The notes below the pieces were generated by a model. The model was not told where the DNA came from. It searched no databases and was given only the letters and a program-made list of their open reading frames with translations. Source: Typha latifolia (taxonomy: Eukaryota; Streptophyta; Magnoliopsida; Poales; Typhaceae). From it: a stretch of DNA of 64,000 nt. Location: assembly GCA_019914945.1 (NCBI GenBank), contig CM034110.1, forward strand, positions 4,605,808-4,669,807. The letters run 5' to 3'. Of the stretch, positions 34,395-47,749 are shown piece after piece (positions within the stretch are counted from its first letter, which is position 1; every line of letters begins with the position of its first letter). The position numbers were made by a program, and so were the translations under genes.

Positions 34395-34610
34395 ATAATC
34401 TATCTTTTCATCTATTTGTAGTTTATACCCTATAATTTTAATATTTATAAATTGAGCCCTATATTTTATACCCTATATGTTTTATCAGAAGAAAAACATA
34501 ATAGTAGGTTTTTTTTTAAAAAAAATTATCCAATAAAATATAGGACCCAAATTATAAATACTAAAAAAATACAATGTGTAAACTAGAAATAAATCAAAGG
34601 GGATGTTAAA
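34395..34610. mobile_element. MITE, family B, short copy
   Basis: Left arm: TTTTCATCTATTTGTAG, then GTTTATACCCT and GAGCCCTATATTTTA. Right arm reversed: TTTGATTTATTTCTAG, GTTTACAC and GGGTCCTATATTTTA. The arms are about 85 bp with a short AT-rich spacer, ~216 bp in total. It shares both arms with the 1598-2233 element. Confidence 0.6.
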
Positions 34611-36039
34611 TGAATGCGTCCCTCCGTTTCACCTTAAATATCTAATAAGTTTTCTTTTGACTAGATTTGTTTCAATATTTATAATTGAACCCTACATTTT
34701 TTACTAGAGTAATTCTATTTCGTCTTCCTATGTGTTTCTTTGATGAATATGCATACGAGTTTGATCTTTGAGTTTCATGTTCAGTTTACATTTTTATTTT
34801 TTTTAATGTCTGAAGTCAGTATGTCTCAAAATAGTAGGAAAGTTTTGTTGTTCAGTTATAGTTGGTTAAATCACTATTATATGTGACATTTTGATGTAAA
34901 AATGAATAGATTTTTGAAACTTACTTTAAAAACATCCTAAAAGAAGTCGGGCTTTTGGCTAAGTGGCGACCGTGGCCTTCTCTCTCTCTCTCTCTCTCTC
35001 TGCCTATTTCCCGTTGGTACATAATTGTAATATTTTGGTAGGATTACAGGCACCTCAAATACAACAGCATCACCATCATTAAGTATCTAAATTACATATT
35101 TAATAAACTTACTAAACAATAAAGCATATTAATTCTTAATTAATTTTTGGTCTTTCTTGTTTAGCTATATATCTTCCTCAAAAGATGAATATGTTAGATG
35201 CATTGATCAAGAGTGAGAATAACAAATAAGAATAAGAAAAAGATTATGAATTGGTTTGAATATCTCTCATTTCCCTTGTCTATATTTGCCATCATATTGA
35301 TCCCCTTTAGAATTTGATTATTATCACAAGATGCTCTTTATGATAACTCATCACTAATAGTCCTGATATGTTCTTAGTACAGATAGTGTATTTAAAGATT
35401 CAAAAGTAGTCAAATATGTTAGTTCATAAGAATATATATTAAACCTAATGAAGCATAAAGGTGCCTAAAGTGATGCAAGCTTCCTCTCAGATACTTGCTT
35501 TCTTGAGATTTATATATTTTAAGGCTATCTTATCGAGTAAAGATTAGCCCAATTGAAAGTTTGGACATATGAAATATCTTCCACAAGGTTTAAGCAGTAA
35601 AATTGTGCCTTATCTTTTTGTATTTGATGTGAATATTATACTAATCGTTATTAATATAAATCGATGAAAAATGATAATTAATGACACCATCTTCTTCAAT
35701 ACATTTAGCCAAAGTTATTTCAACAATTCTTACCTATAGCAACTAGGTCAGAGTATCTCCTGATAATAGCAAAAACATACAAACACAAAATAATAATGAA
35801 TGAATCTTGCAAATAAATTACTTTATGTTTATCTTAGTGAGTTTCACTAATACAAACAATAATGCATAAAAACATACTATAGTAATATGGTAGTGCTTTG
35901 AAGACAAATTAAAGCCTATATGTGAAGAAAACTATTTAAAAGGCTAACCAAGAAACTTAACTAATTTGAAGTAAACCACTAAAATTAAATGCTGAAGGGT
36001 AACAAACTTGCTCTAGGGGGGGTAGTGAATCCTCTTTTA
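34611..36039. other. intergenic, nothing recognised
   Basis: AT-rich DNA with a (CT)n run at about 34979-35001 next to TAAGTGGCGACCGTGGCC. No coding exon or transposon ends were supported. Confidence 0.4.
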
Positions 36040-36047
36040 ACCAAGTT

Positions 36048-36109
36048 TTTAGACTTCATATGTGACAGAAAAATAAGAAAATAAAAATTACTCACATATG
36101 AAGTCTAAA
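36048..36109. repeat. perfect 18-bp inverted repeat (hairpin)
   Basis: TTTAGACTTCATATGTGA at 36048-36065 is followed, after 26 bases, by its exact reverse complement at 36092-36109. It sits at the truncated end of the hAT element. Confidence 0.85.
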
Positions 36110-36159
36110 TCCTTAAAAAACGTATTGACTTACTTAAAATTTAAAATTTTGATGAATAC

Positions 36160-37745
36160 CGAGCTGGTTCTCATAAATTTTTATGGTCTTCATCCTCATA
36201 ATCACCATAAGTTTGTAAATAATAATGTCTGAGACCTGATACTCCAAAAAGTGATTCCATTATACTAGTCATATTATATGAATATTGTTATGTGACTTAC
36301 GTCTGAGGAGGATAATAACTAGCATTTAGATCTTGCGTTTGAGAATATTGAGGATATTAAGGATAATAACTAGCATATGAATTTTGTGATGGCTCCAAAT
36401 AATAAATACTCGATGTACTATAATCATAGAAAGCAATATTCTCATGATGACGTCGCTGATATGTATATACATCATCAGTTTCTCTATCTTTAATTCTTAT
36501 GTCTCTTGACTTTCCTCAACAAATGTAGATGAGACGATTTCATCACCATGTGTATCATCAGGATTATGACTAGTACTGATAAATATATTATCTCTTCCTG
36601 CTGAATGACTCGTACTAGCCTTTGCTATCGTCGTGGTCTCCACCAATATCTCATCTAATCATGAGTTATCTCTATCATCTAATAACTTGTCCTTTATTTT
36701 TCTGATCCATGGAGTCAAGGGGTCTTCTTAATCAAAAATATGATTTAAATCAATTAGTTATTTATTTTCTACCTTTTTTTCTTAAATTTTTATCCCTCAA
36801 TCTCATATTATAATGACAAAAAATTAACTTCTCCAATCTTTCCATTGTCAACCGGTTGCGTATTTTTGTGTGGATTAAGAAGAAAGTAGTCCAATTTCTT
36901 TCAGACTATAATGAAGACACAGTTTGGCTTAAAATCTTATTTGCTATTGGCATCAAATTTGATGCCTCCTCTCATCCATAGATAGACTACCATTCTGTTG
37001 GAGTGTTATGAGATATAGCTATAGTAATTTTAGCAGTAATAAATTGCCCAGCTCACAATCTATATGTCTTTATCTGAAATTAGAAATATATTATTGTATA
37101 CTGATTATATTGAAAGTTAAAACTTGAAACAAAATTTAATTGAATCATAACTCACTTTTTTATCGAAAAAAAATTATTTATAAATATTGGGCTCAAGCTT
37201 GCTAATTACTTTCTTAACTCCCAACAAGACTTCACTATTATTATTGACATTTATAGATAATTGAAATCTTGGAATAAGAAAATAGGCCGTAGAAATTTAA
37301 AATTTGTAAGCATTCAAATATTTAAATATTCATAAATAAAAGTAAATTAGTAAATTAAAACTTAAAAGCATGCCTACCAGCAACATGTATATTTTTATGT
37401 AGTTGTCTGTTCCATTTAGAATTAATCATCTTCTACCACTTTCTATAACTTTGGCCCATATTTTTTTTATTGATTATTTTGCTATGTTTATTGCCTCATA
37501 TAAGAAACTTATCTCAGACTTATCATCATTGTGTATAAGTCTTAATACTTTGACAAGAGGCTCAAATATTGCGGCTGTAATTATAATATCATCTCAAAAT
37601 ATATTTCCAAGAGTCATATTTTTTAAAGTTTCACCTAAAGATTTATTTTTAGGTTTTATATTATTAATTTTTATAGACCACTCCCGTGATGTAAATATCT
37701 GCATAATATAATTTTTGAGTGCATGATGCTCTTCAAGACCAAAAA
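36160..37745 (-). pseudogene. hAT transposase pseudogene
   Basis: Three segments can be read. First, ALKNYIMQIFTSREW and IFEPLVKVLRLIHND then SFLYEAINIAK (about 37400-37740), the region before the dimerization domain. Second, EASNLMPIANKILSQTVSS, SERNWTTF, IHTKIRNRLTMERLEKL and CHYNMRLRDKN (36781-36985), the hAT C-terminal dimerization domain. Third, an acidic tail near 36600-36720 with LDEILVETTTIAKAST. Stops lie between and within them, e.g. just before SERNW. In live hAT elements this protein binds the ends and cuts and pastes the element. Confidence 0.78.
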
Positions 37746-37989
37746 ATGAGTGGCAAATCTAGTGACACCGGGTGCGGTGCGCAATTAAAAAAAATAAGAA
37801 AGAAAAGAATTAGAAACTAAAAAAAGACTCATCCGAGGTCGCCGGAGGTCGAGGTAGTCGGACCTTTGTCGGAGAGCATTGCCGGAGGTTGACGTTACCA
37901 GAGATCTACTCAGTCGCCAGTGAGAAAGAGATCAGTGAGAAAGAGACCTGTGAGAAAGAGAGAAAGAAAGAAAAGAGAAAAAAAGAAAA

Positions 37990-37991
<2 letters not shown>

Positions 37992-38033
<42 letters not shown>
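37992..38033. repeat. (AG)n microsatellite
   Basis: About 20 AG units within a purine tract. The arginine/glutamate-rich open frames over it are artefacts. Confidence 0.9.
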
Positions 38034-38038
<5 letters not shown>

Positions 38039-38214
38039 GAGAAAGAGATGCAAGTGGGTGCCCAGGTCAGATCCTGGTCGGATTCGACCCATTTTCACCC
38101 GTTTCGGTTGGGATTCGACCAAAACGGTCGATCTCGGCCGAAATGGATCGGGCTTCGACCAAAACGACTAACACTTTCGCCCAGGATCGGGATTGGCCGA
38201 AACTGAGAACCTTG

Positions 38215-39256
38215 CTTTTAACGAATTTGGATTCTCTTTGCAAGCTACAAACAACTTAATAAAATAAATTTTAATTACTCACATATGAAAAATATCTCTA
38301 ACACAAGTAAATGCAAGTTATCCAAGAAAAAACATCATAATTTTCTAGTAATTATATATTCAAACGGTTCTTCTAAGATTCATTTATTTGAAGGATTTTC
38401 AATTAGGGAATATCTTGTATTGATCTAGCACATTTATTTGTGCAATTATTCGTAATGAGAAGTTTGTGGACAAATTTTTTTGTATTCAGTGATTCATGAC
38501 TTGGAACGAATTAAATATGTTACTCTTCACCTATGTAAGGATCTCAGCCCATCCAAGAAGTCTAGTATCTCCCAAATAAATATTCTATCAAGAACGATGG
38601 ATTGCTCTTTTAGTTCAAGTAATTGTCCTCTTCCACATATGTGGTGAAGAACCTCGGATGAGTTACATCAACCACCAATATCATCTCAATTTCAACATCT
38701 CGATGTAGTGAGACGTGGGCGATCTAAGTCGGATGACATTAATCGAAAGCAATTTATTTGCGTATGCGGTAGTTCATCATGGGTGTCTAGTGAGAAAGAG
38801 ACAAACATCACTAGCCAATAAGAGATGAACTCCAATTAGTAGGAAGTGTCTAGCGCAAGAATCCTAAGCAAATCATATATCTATAATGTTTAATTATATA
38901 GATTGATTTTTTTTTTCCGATCGAATCGGTAGTTTTTTTACTCAGTATTATTGTGAATGAGGGTTTTCAAGTTAAAAAATTCTTGTCTTGGTTTTTCTTG
39001 TATTTTCCATATCTTTAGGACCTATTTGTTTTTGTAAGTGCAATCTTTTATGATGAAAATTTTTTAGATGTGAAAACACTATATTGTATAATCTAGAATT
39101 TATGTATGATCACTATTTATTGAAGACTTGAACAAAACTAAAAATAAGTCAAATGTAACACTTCTCTAGAAACGATTCAATATGCTCGTAGTCAATTTGA
39201 ATCGCAACATTGGTTCTGCAAAGGAAACTTAATATTCATTAGTTTGGTGTGGATTA
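38215..39256. other. intergenic, nothing recognised
   Basis: AT-rich sequence with a moderately complex patch at 38520-38880 (CCCATCCAAGAAGTCTAGTATC, split words) but no readable exon on either strand and no element ends. Confidence 0.4.
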
Positions 39257-42200
39257 TGTAACATCTGCCACCAAACACGTGCCCCTCATGTGGGTTTTAC
39301 TCGCATAATTACCACGTGACCTGCTGATCAATGTTTCAACACAATATACAAGCGAAAAATCTATATTTTTGCAAATAAAATAGACAAGAAGCTAATAACA
39401 CCAAGGACACAACAAGCCCAAAATATATATCCATAATAAAATATAACAAAACCTACGTAGGAGCTACAAGCTATATAGCTTAATTTACATGAGTAAACTA
39501 AGAGTAAGAATAAGAATTAGAATAAGAAAACTCAGACCAGTTTTCGCTGGACAAACTCCGGCTCATCCACTAATCTAAAAATATTTCCACTAGAAAGTAG
39601 TGAGCATAAAGCCTAGCAAGTTTCTACTTCTATATTCTAAAAGTAGTGCGATGAATGATGCAATAGTAAGTAAATATGAATATGCACATCATGATCAAAT
39701 CAATGGATCAGTATCTCATATGCAAGATATCCATCTAATGCGCACATGCATTAGCAATCAATAACCTACCATGCAATCAATCCGGACTATGAACTCTTTA
39801 AACTCGAGCTTACACTGAGCTCCGCCCAAAGGCCATGTCAACACCATACCATATAATATGCATTATCTCAGACTACTAAGTCTATATTATGGACTCATGC
39901 AGAGCTACGCCCGTAGGCCACATCAGTCCTCACACCTGACCACACATATATCCCAAGGGAGGGTAGACCCTAGCGGTAGAATTGCCAGCCCATCACTCGG
40001 CAAATAGCATGACCGAATGTCCACCATCGCAGATTAAGGACCTCAGTCGTCAGCTCATCACAAAGGTCAGTATCGCACATCGATACTACATTTTGAGCCC
40101 TCGGCTACACATCATCACACCACTGTGCGAAAATTATGAGCCATCTCTCACGGACACCCTCACCCTACACCATCGGGTACCGCTAGGTCTACGTCATCCT
40201 ATCCTTCTATCTCTTTATCTTAAATACTCTAAAGGTATGACTCTTGTTGATCGACAATAAATCGCCTATCGCTCAGCGAAACGACTACCTAATTATTTGG
40301 GATCAACAGACTAAGACCTCAGGCGTGGACCCTAATATATATAAGTATAGGAATATCCCCCGCCCCTAACCCTGGCTGGGGAGATGTCGGGTACTATTAG
40401 GATGCAACAGTCACCCCTTTATGGTTATGCACGTGTGCAAGTTGCATGATATTATACAATACAATAAGCACAATGCAACACATCATTATCATAATTTATA
40501 TGCCAACACACATGTTCATGCTCAATAAATATGTGCAGAATCATGATATGCAAATCTTACCGAACATCCAAATAATTTATCATGCATGATGTGCAATAAT
40601 AACCGTAAGGAAAACGTATGCACATGCATGCTATGAATGTGATGACGTCATAATGTAAGTTATTTCATTCTTTACACTAATTAGTTAAAGAATCTTATGG
40701 ACATTCACTACAAGCTTGGGTAGGTCCAACTCGTAATTTCTACCACTAATTAGTTAAATAATCTTATGGACTTTCACTACAAGCTTAGACCTAACTACTT
40801 TTATTAATCAGGTAGAGCCGACACAGCTGTACCAAGGTCAGACGAGTTATTAAACATAATAAAAATATTCTCCTCAAATTATCACCCAAATCACTATTAC
40901 CAAAATTTACGAAAGATTGCATAGACAATATTTAAATAATAAGCTTCGTCAAAATAATGTAACTTGCTTAATATCATTTTTCTACATTTATCTCTATTAA
41001 TTCTCTGATAGGAGCAATTAATACAGATACACCCGGACCACCGACTCCTTTGATAAAATTGAATTAGCCCAAAATTATAATCAGCAAAAGTTAATATCCA
41101 ATTGGAGCTAGTTTCTAATATGTGTTATTTGTAGCGGCACTCTCAGGCTATGGTCTAATTCATTAAAATTAATTATAAAATAATTAATGCAGCTGATCTA
41201 TTCATTAAAATTGATTTACACCCATGATATGACTATCAAGCGACCCTCTAAAATAATTAAATATATTTTCCATTGACATAGATAATTAGATCAAGGATTT
41301 GAAATTATAATAAAATAGATGAAAAACGATTGACCTATTTAGATCAGGTCTAAAGATGCAACCAACCCAAAGACCACCAACCTGATCCATTAATATGGAC
41401 CGAAGCCCGCACTATCCACCAAAGCCACATAGGCCAAGCCACACCCACAATTTAGGGCTAGGCTGCCTACAACCCAAACTTGGGCTGGGTTGCTTACAGC
41501 CCCAAACCTATCACTCACTTGGGTTAGGCTACAGGTAGCCTAACCCACCCCAAGCTCGGGCTGGGGTGCGCCTAGGCCAGCATACTAGCTAGGGCACGCC
41601 TAACCCAGCTCGACACACGCTGGGCCACACCCAGCCCGACCAGAAACTCAAGCTAGGTTGCACGCAACTCGTCGCGATACTTAAGTTAGGCTGTATCTAG
41701 CCCGAGCCCGACCACCCCCTCCCCTTCTTCCTCGACTTAGATTAGCTGAGGAAGAGAAGGAGAGAGGGTTGTCAGCGAGCATCGCCACTAACAGCCAAGC
41801 CGACACTCCAGTCGACTCCTTGCCGATTGAGGTGCTCGCTGATAGCCAAGTCGCACTCCAGTCGACTCCTTGCCGGTTGAGGAAGGCACCACGATGCCAA
41901 TCGGCCGACGGAGGAGGCGACGGCTGCCAACAAGGCAACCAAAAACCCCATGGTGGGAAGGGGAAGCTGTCGACCGTCCCGGCCACTGGCAGCCTCGCCC
42001 GACCTCGTTGGCACCATCCCCTCGGCTAAGCTAGCTGAGGGGGAGCCTAGCCGCCAGAGGCGGCTAACGGTGAGAATTGTCCTCGCCAAGGCCGCCAACC
42101 AAAACGAGGGGCCGACTAGCAATTTCGGTTGCGAGAGCTTCAAAGGACATCACCGAGGGAGAGGAGCTCATCGGATTGGCACGGTAAGGCAAGAAGTTGT

Positions 42201-42488
42201 CGGCCAGCCGGTTCACGGCAAGATCGAGAAGGTAAAGTTTCAAAGGAGAACAAATCAAACGCTAACACATTTTGAAATTAAATTTACCCGACGAGAGAGG
42301 CAGCTCTATCGCTTCGATCCACGGGGATGACGAGGCCGATGGCTCTCTGGGGCGGCGGAAAGAAGATGGGGGGAGTGAGCTGGAGGGGAGAAGAAGGAAG
42401 AAAGAAAAGAAAAGGGAAGGAAAAGGGAAAGGGGCGCACGTGCGCGGCACGTGCGTGCCCAAATTAAATTATTTTTCTGGTTGTTACA
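39257..42488 (-). mobile_element. solo-LTR-like element, second family (copy G, 3232 bp)
   Basis: On the minus strand it starts TGTAACAACCAGAAAAAT and it ends, viewed on the plus strand, at TGTAACATCTGCC. The flanks GATTA (39252-39256) and GATTG (42489-42493) differ at one base. The layout copies the first family: a GC-rich region with CACGTGC motifs near one end, purine tract 42350-42440, and a GC-rich island at 41450-42330. The body sequence is different. A ~70-bp direct repeat (ACTAATTAGTTAAAGAATC / AATAATC) is at 40675-40790. No protein domain; GC-rich open frames at 41680-42330 match nothing known. Confidence 0.6.
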
Positions 42489-42674
42489 GATTGAGCTCAA
42501 ATTGGTTCAAATTGATTGTGTAGAACAACAAATAAAAATTTAAAAACCTATTCAAACTTAGTGTTTCCTTTAGTAAATCACAAACCAAAGACATTCTACC
42601 CTCTTATAAAAGGATACGAATGACTAGAATAACTAAAAGGAACTTAGGAGATCAAAGTTCATCTATTTGAAAGT

Positions 42675-45600
42675 TGAAACGCTCTCGCCCGGCATAGGCA
42701 CGTGCAAACCCACGCGCCCACACGGCACGCGCGGCGCACGCGACAGGTTGGGCGGGGCCCGTCACGCACAGATACTCTCCTGTGCACATATAATCATGAC
42801 ATCATCAAATAAAACCTGCAAACCTATCCATGATCACATAATCAATCACCCAATTAAATCATACTATTAACCAAATAACCTGTTAACATATGAATATCCA
42901 AGTCCATAATAATATACACTAGACCACTACATAATCTGGCAAGACCCACACAGGCCACAACAAACCATCAAGATACAACTAAAATAACTAATACAAGAGT
43001 ACGCCATGATTCGACCTGTATTATACAAATCATCGTCTAATACAAAAGAGTACAAATATCAAATACTAGTACAACTCAATTTCTATATAAACTATCATCT
43101 ATACCGTCTCGCATCTATAGCTCACCTCATCTTTGCCCCAAAATATCTCATCAGGATATCTCAAGGCAGTATCATGTACCATAATATCTGTGGGGGGTTA
43201 AAAAGAAAGAAATAAATAGAGTAATGAGCAAAAGGCTCAGTGAACAGACCTTACCCCGAATTAGTGATGTCAAATAGAGAGTAAATCATGTACCGAATAA
43301 TATGAATCAGCAAGAGTATCATGTCATGAATGAGTATATAAATATATCATCAATAATATATAAATAAAAAATAGATAATATGTCATAACTGATAAAAGTA
43401 TATAATCCTCGACAATGAGTAAATAGATCTCCATGTCATGCTATCATCACAACTCTCTCTCAAATATGACGCATAATGCATGCCGACCATGACTATACTA
43501 TGATATCAAATGCAACTATATATGATGTATATTGATCACTCGATAATCAAGTAACCAAATGATAACGAAATCATATGCATTTTTCAACATCTCAGTCATC
43601 ACCGATACCTCGGTATAATATCATCATACTAGGCCACTATGCATAGTCAACACCCAATACCCGATCTCAACATCCTGCCCGTAAGCTCAAAGCATATCCT
43701 ACCATATGCTAAGGGTATCTCAGTTATAATCATACCCTGTCATACGCTAAGGGTATATCAAAATCCATCTAGATCAAATATCCTCACCAGTTAATAGAAA
43801 TCATATGAGGGTAACTCGCCACACGCATGCCCTAGCGAATGGCATGTGTCCGATTATCTATGCGCATAGACTCAACTGACCTCGAACATGGGCCACAAGA
43901 TATCGCATATTAGCGACCATAATTATCACTCCAAGCACCCCTAACCCGCGCCTACTCAGGTACCCTCATGCTTTTTCTATCAACTTTCCTATCAATTAGA
44001 TTTATGCATTTTCTTCTATATGATAAATTACATGCATATATCCAGTACTATAATAAGTCATGCATATCAGAAATTTAGGTGGTAAGGAAGTCAAGAGAAA
44101 AAGAATGCAATGCAGTCTCGAACCAATATATCTAACACATGCATACTCCTACTAGTTTATCATATGCACACTCATGATAGAAATTATCTCGATATAAAAT
44201 CATAACAATATACTCATCTCCAATCATCTCTATATATCACCAATGTACTCATATCCCAGATCAGCCTAATCAAATGCATGATAAAATTATGCTCGACTGA
44301 AATCATCTCTAAATAAAGTCATGTAATCATGCTCGAGGTCAAAACATACATGTACATAATATATAATAAATCTTAATTTGAGAAAGGCGTCTAGGGGATA
44401 AGACTACTCACTTTTTATCAGAAGACTCAACACATGTATCTCTCAGGTCCATCAATCAACCGCCACTCGTCGCTGGTGAGATCCTCGGGGTCTCGAATAA
44501 GGGGGTTCAGAGTCTAAAAATGTTTAAATAATGTAAAGTTAGTTGTTTATCTGATTATAATTCATTCAAGTAAAATATGATATTTTATTAGGTTTAACAT
44601 TGATTAGATTTATAGGATAAATTTAATTGTGACAATATTAATATGCTATTTATATTTATTTAATAAAATCCTAATTTGCTAATTATAGAATATAAGTATA
44701 TAGTAATTTATCTCTTTTTTGTAAATAACCAAGACGGCTATATATATGATTTAATAAAATATAATTATAAAATAATATTATTAATAATTATTTTGTAATA
44801 CTTACTCTTATTTAACTAATCCTAAATTATACGTAAAATAATCATTATCCTATTATACAAAAATAATCGGCAAGTCTAGTATTCCATTTTATACAAACTA
44901 TTATGCAATACTAATATACTAAAAATAGGCATATACATATAAATTAAATATAAATATAAGATTATTATCAATAAGACTACATATATTAACTAATAAATAA
45001 TAACTAAACTATAAATAAATTTATAGGCAATATTTATAATTGTAATTACTAAATTATTATACTAAAATACTTAGTAAAATTATATTAGTGAGTATAGTTT
45101 ATCAAAATAATTAATTACCTTAATAGACTATATTACCTAACATTAGAAAATAATTATATATATAAAAAAAAATAATAGTCCTCTTTGATACAGTGCTGGG
45201 CTCGGCCCAGCACTGTTGCAGCAAGAGGAGGGACCGAGAATGGAGAAGAAGAAGAAAGGAAGAAGAAGAGAGAGAAAGAAAGAAGAAAGAAGAAGAAGAG
45301 GAGAAGGAAGGAGGGCGCGGACCCGGGTCGGTTGGGAGGGTGCCGGCCACTGCTGGCCATCCAGCGGTCGGCCTCTCGCTGGCGGCTTGGTTCCGGCGTA
45401 CCTAAGCTAAGGAGGAAGAAAGAGAGAGAGAGAGAGAGAAAAGAAAAGAGAAGAAGAGAGAGAAGGAGAAAGAGCTCACTAGCGCTCGCGAAGGTGGTGG
45501 TAGTGGTTTCCAAGGATGGCGGCGGTGACGATAGGCCAGCCTTGGCGAGAGAAAGAGAGATATGGAGGGAGAAAGAGAGGCAGTAGGAAGGGAGGCCATG

Positions 45601-45747
45601 GCGGCGGCGGCGGGGCCCACCACGCTAGCTGGCCCGGCTAGTGGCGCACTCCCCTCCTGCTACTGCATGGCACGAGGTCGGCCACAGTGTGGTCGGCCAC
45701 ATCATGCCATGCAATTAGTTTTTTTTTTTTAAGGTTGGGTTGTTACA
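42675..45747 (-). mobile_element. solo-LTR-like element, copy D (complete, 3073 bp)
   Basis: The plus-strand view begins TGAAACGCTCTCGCC and ends GGGTTGTTACA, giving TG...CA ends, flanked on both sides by AAAGT (42670-42674 and 45748-45752). It matches copy C over nearly all its length. A perfect hairpin lies at 45191-45215 and purine tracts at 45235-45600. It is a single unit with no primer-binding site or coding region, as expected of a solo LTR left by LTR-LTR recombination. Confidence 0.9.
45191..45215. repeat. conserved palindrome inside the LTR family
   Basis: An 11-bp stem CAGTGCTGGGC with its exact reverse complement around the loop TCG. Counterparts are at 25969-25993 (copy C) and 47121-47145 (copy E), each with fewer paired bases, always at the border of the AT-rich and purine-rich parts. 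Confidence 0.75.
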
Positions 45748-45752
45748 AAAGT

Positions 45753-45839
45753 TCTACTTTACTTTAGCTTTCTTGGAGATCAATTACCATGTACTAAAAG
45801 CACAATAGAGGAGCTTCATAGATAGCAGACACGTCTACT
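45753..45839. other. short spacer between LTR copies D and E
   Basis: About 90 bp of sequence not matching either copy. It may be the remnant of the target into which D inserted. Confidence 0.35.
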
Positions 45840-47746
45840 ACCCTTCTATTCGCTAAGGTTATTAACATCCATTCAAACTGGACACTCTTCTAAATGATAA
45901 AAATACGTGAGAATAACTCGCCATATATGCTCTAGCAAATAGTATGTGTCCGAATGTCTGCTGCGCACACAGACTAATGACCTCGGACATAATGTCACAG
46001 GATCGCAAATATACCAAGGGATCAATTATTCACCAAGCGCATCCTAACTCTCGTGCCCACTCGGGTATTCTCATACTTTCTATCAACTATCTTATTAATT
46101 GGATTTCATAATTTTCTTCTAAATGACAAATCATATGTATTTATTCAGTAATATAACTGATCATACAACTTAGAAATTTAAGTGGTAAAAAGTCAAGAGA
46201 AATATGATGCAATACAGTCTTCAATCATATATCTATTACATGCATATTCATACTACAGATCAACTCAACATAAAGTACAAATTATCTATTTATCTCCGAA
46301 CATCTCTATATATCATTAGTATATTCATATCCAAGATTAGTTTAATCAAATAAATGATGAACATGCTCAACTATAATCATCGTTATATAGGATAATATAA
46401 TCATACTCGAAGCCAAAATATGTGTGTATGTAATATATAATATAACATAATTTGAGAAAAATATCTATGATGATTCATTCGTGTAAAATATGATGATTTA
46501 TTAGATTTTATTAATTAACTGGGTTTATATTATATATATATAATTATGATAATCTGAATAGGTTGTTCCTATAATATTATATTTATTTACTATAGACTCT
46601 AGTTTCTAATTATATATTAGGCCTACAATAATTAATCTCTTTTGATATAAAACATAAAATGTATCAAATATACAATTTACATACCATATCTAATTATAAT
46701 TCAATTATTTTATAATTACTACTTTTTACTTAACTAATCACTAATTATACATATAATAATCATTATCCATTAATATAAAAGTATTTATCAAAGCTTAGTA
46801 TTTTATTTATACAAAATAATATATAACAATAAGGTATTAGAAATGCATTGTATATCTGTAGGTATATATGAACATTAATAGAAACATATATAATCTGATT
46901 ATTTTTAATAAACTCGATATATTAATCTAATAATAATAAATAAGCTACACGCACCAAAATACTTATAATTACAATTAATTAAATTTTCTCTACTTATGCC
47001 TAGCTAGTAATTATATTAAAGAGTATACCATAATGAACAATTTAACTACCCGATTAAATTAGAATTAATAACACAAATAAAAGAAAAAGGAAATAAACTA
47101 AAATTCCTCAGCTATTGTTACAGTGCTAGGCTGAGCCCAGCATTGTTGTAGAGAGGAGGAGGAACCAAGGAGAAGAAGAAGAGAGGAAGAAGGATAAAAA
47201 GAAGAAGAAGAAGAGAGAATAAGAAAGAAAGGGAGGGGTGTGCAGACTAGAGTCGGTGAGGAGGCAACCAGTCATTGCCGGGCAGCTAGTGGTTGGTCTC
47301 TCGCCGGTGGCTCGGCTCCAGCGAGCCCAAGCCGAAGGGCAAGAAAGGGAGAGGGAAAGAGAGAGAGAGGGGGGGGGGGGAGAGAGAGAGAGGGGGGGGG
47401 GGGGGAGAGAGAAAGAAAGGGAAGAGAGGAGAGGAGAGAAGGGAAGAGAGAGAAGGAGGCTCAACTTGGTGGTGGCGAAAGCGATAACAACGATAGGCCA
47501 GCGCTGGCGGGGAGAGGGGAAAGAGAGTGAGAGAGAAGAGAGAGTGAGAGAAGAGAGAGAGAGAGAGAGACTGAGGGGAGAAGAGAGAGATTGAGAGAGA
47601 TTTAGAGGGGGAGAGAGAAAAAGGCGATAGGGGAGTGGGGCGGCTATGGCTATGGTAGGGCATGTGGCAGCCCCCATGCGAGTTGCCAGTGAATGGCACG
47701 AGGTCGGCCATGTCGTGCCCTTTTTTTTTACGGCTGGTTTGTTATA
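45840..47746 (-). mobile_element. solo-LTR-like element, copy E (truncated)
   Basis: It joins the family alignment at a point matching about 24480 of copy C (TCCAGACCGG-type region, then TGCTGCGCACACAGACTAAT, split) and continues to the terminus GGTTTGTTATA at 47746. About 1.1 kb of the other end is missing. It keeps the hairpin (47121-47145), two G-rich runs (47369-47405) and the GGCACGAGGTCGGCCATG motif near its end. Confidence 0.75.
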
Positions 47747-47749
47747 GTG

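Larger units (their letters stand above)
36040..38214 (-). mobile_element. decayed hAT transposon (transposase remnants)
   Basis: In minus orientation the element starts at 38214 with CAAGGTTCTCAGTTTCGGCC. It has a GTTTCGG-rich terminal region, an (AG)n tract (37992-38033) and then broken transposase sequence from 37745 down to about 36160. The end near 36050-36170 matches 3590-3670 of the shorter derivative. The distal terminus expected beyond 36050 is missing, so it is truncated there. Confidence 0.6.

Noticed and set aside
41681..42330. GC-rich open frames in LTR element G
   Set aside because: Open in both strands at once, no recognised motif, and inside a solo-LTR-like element.
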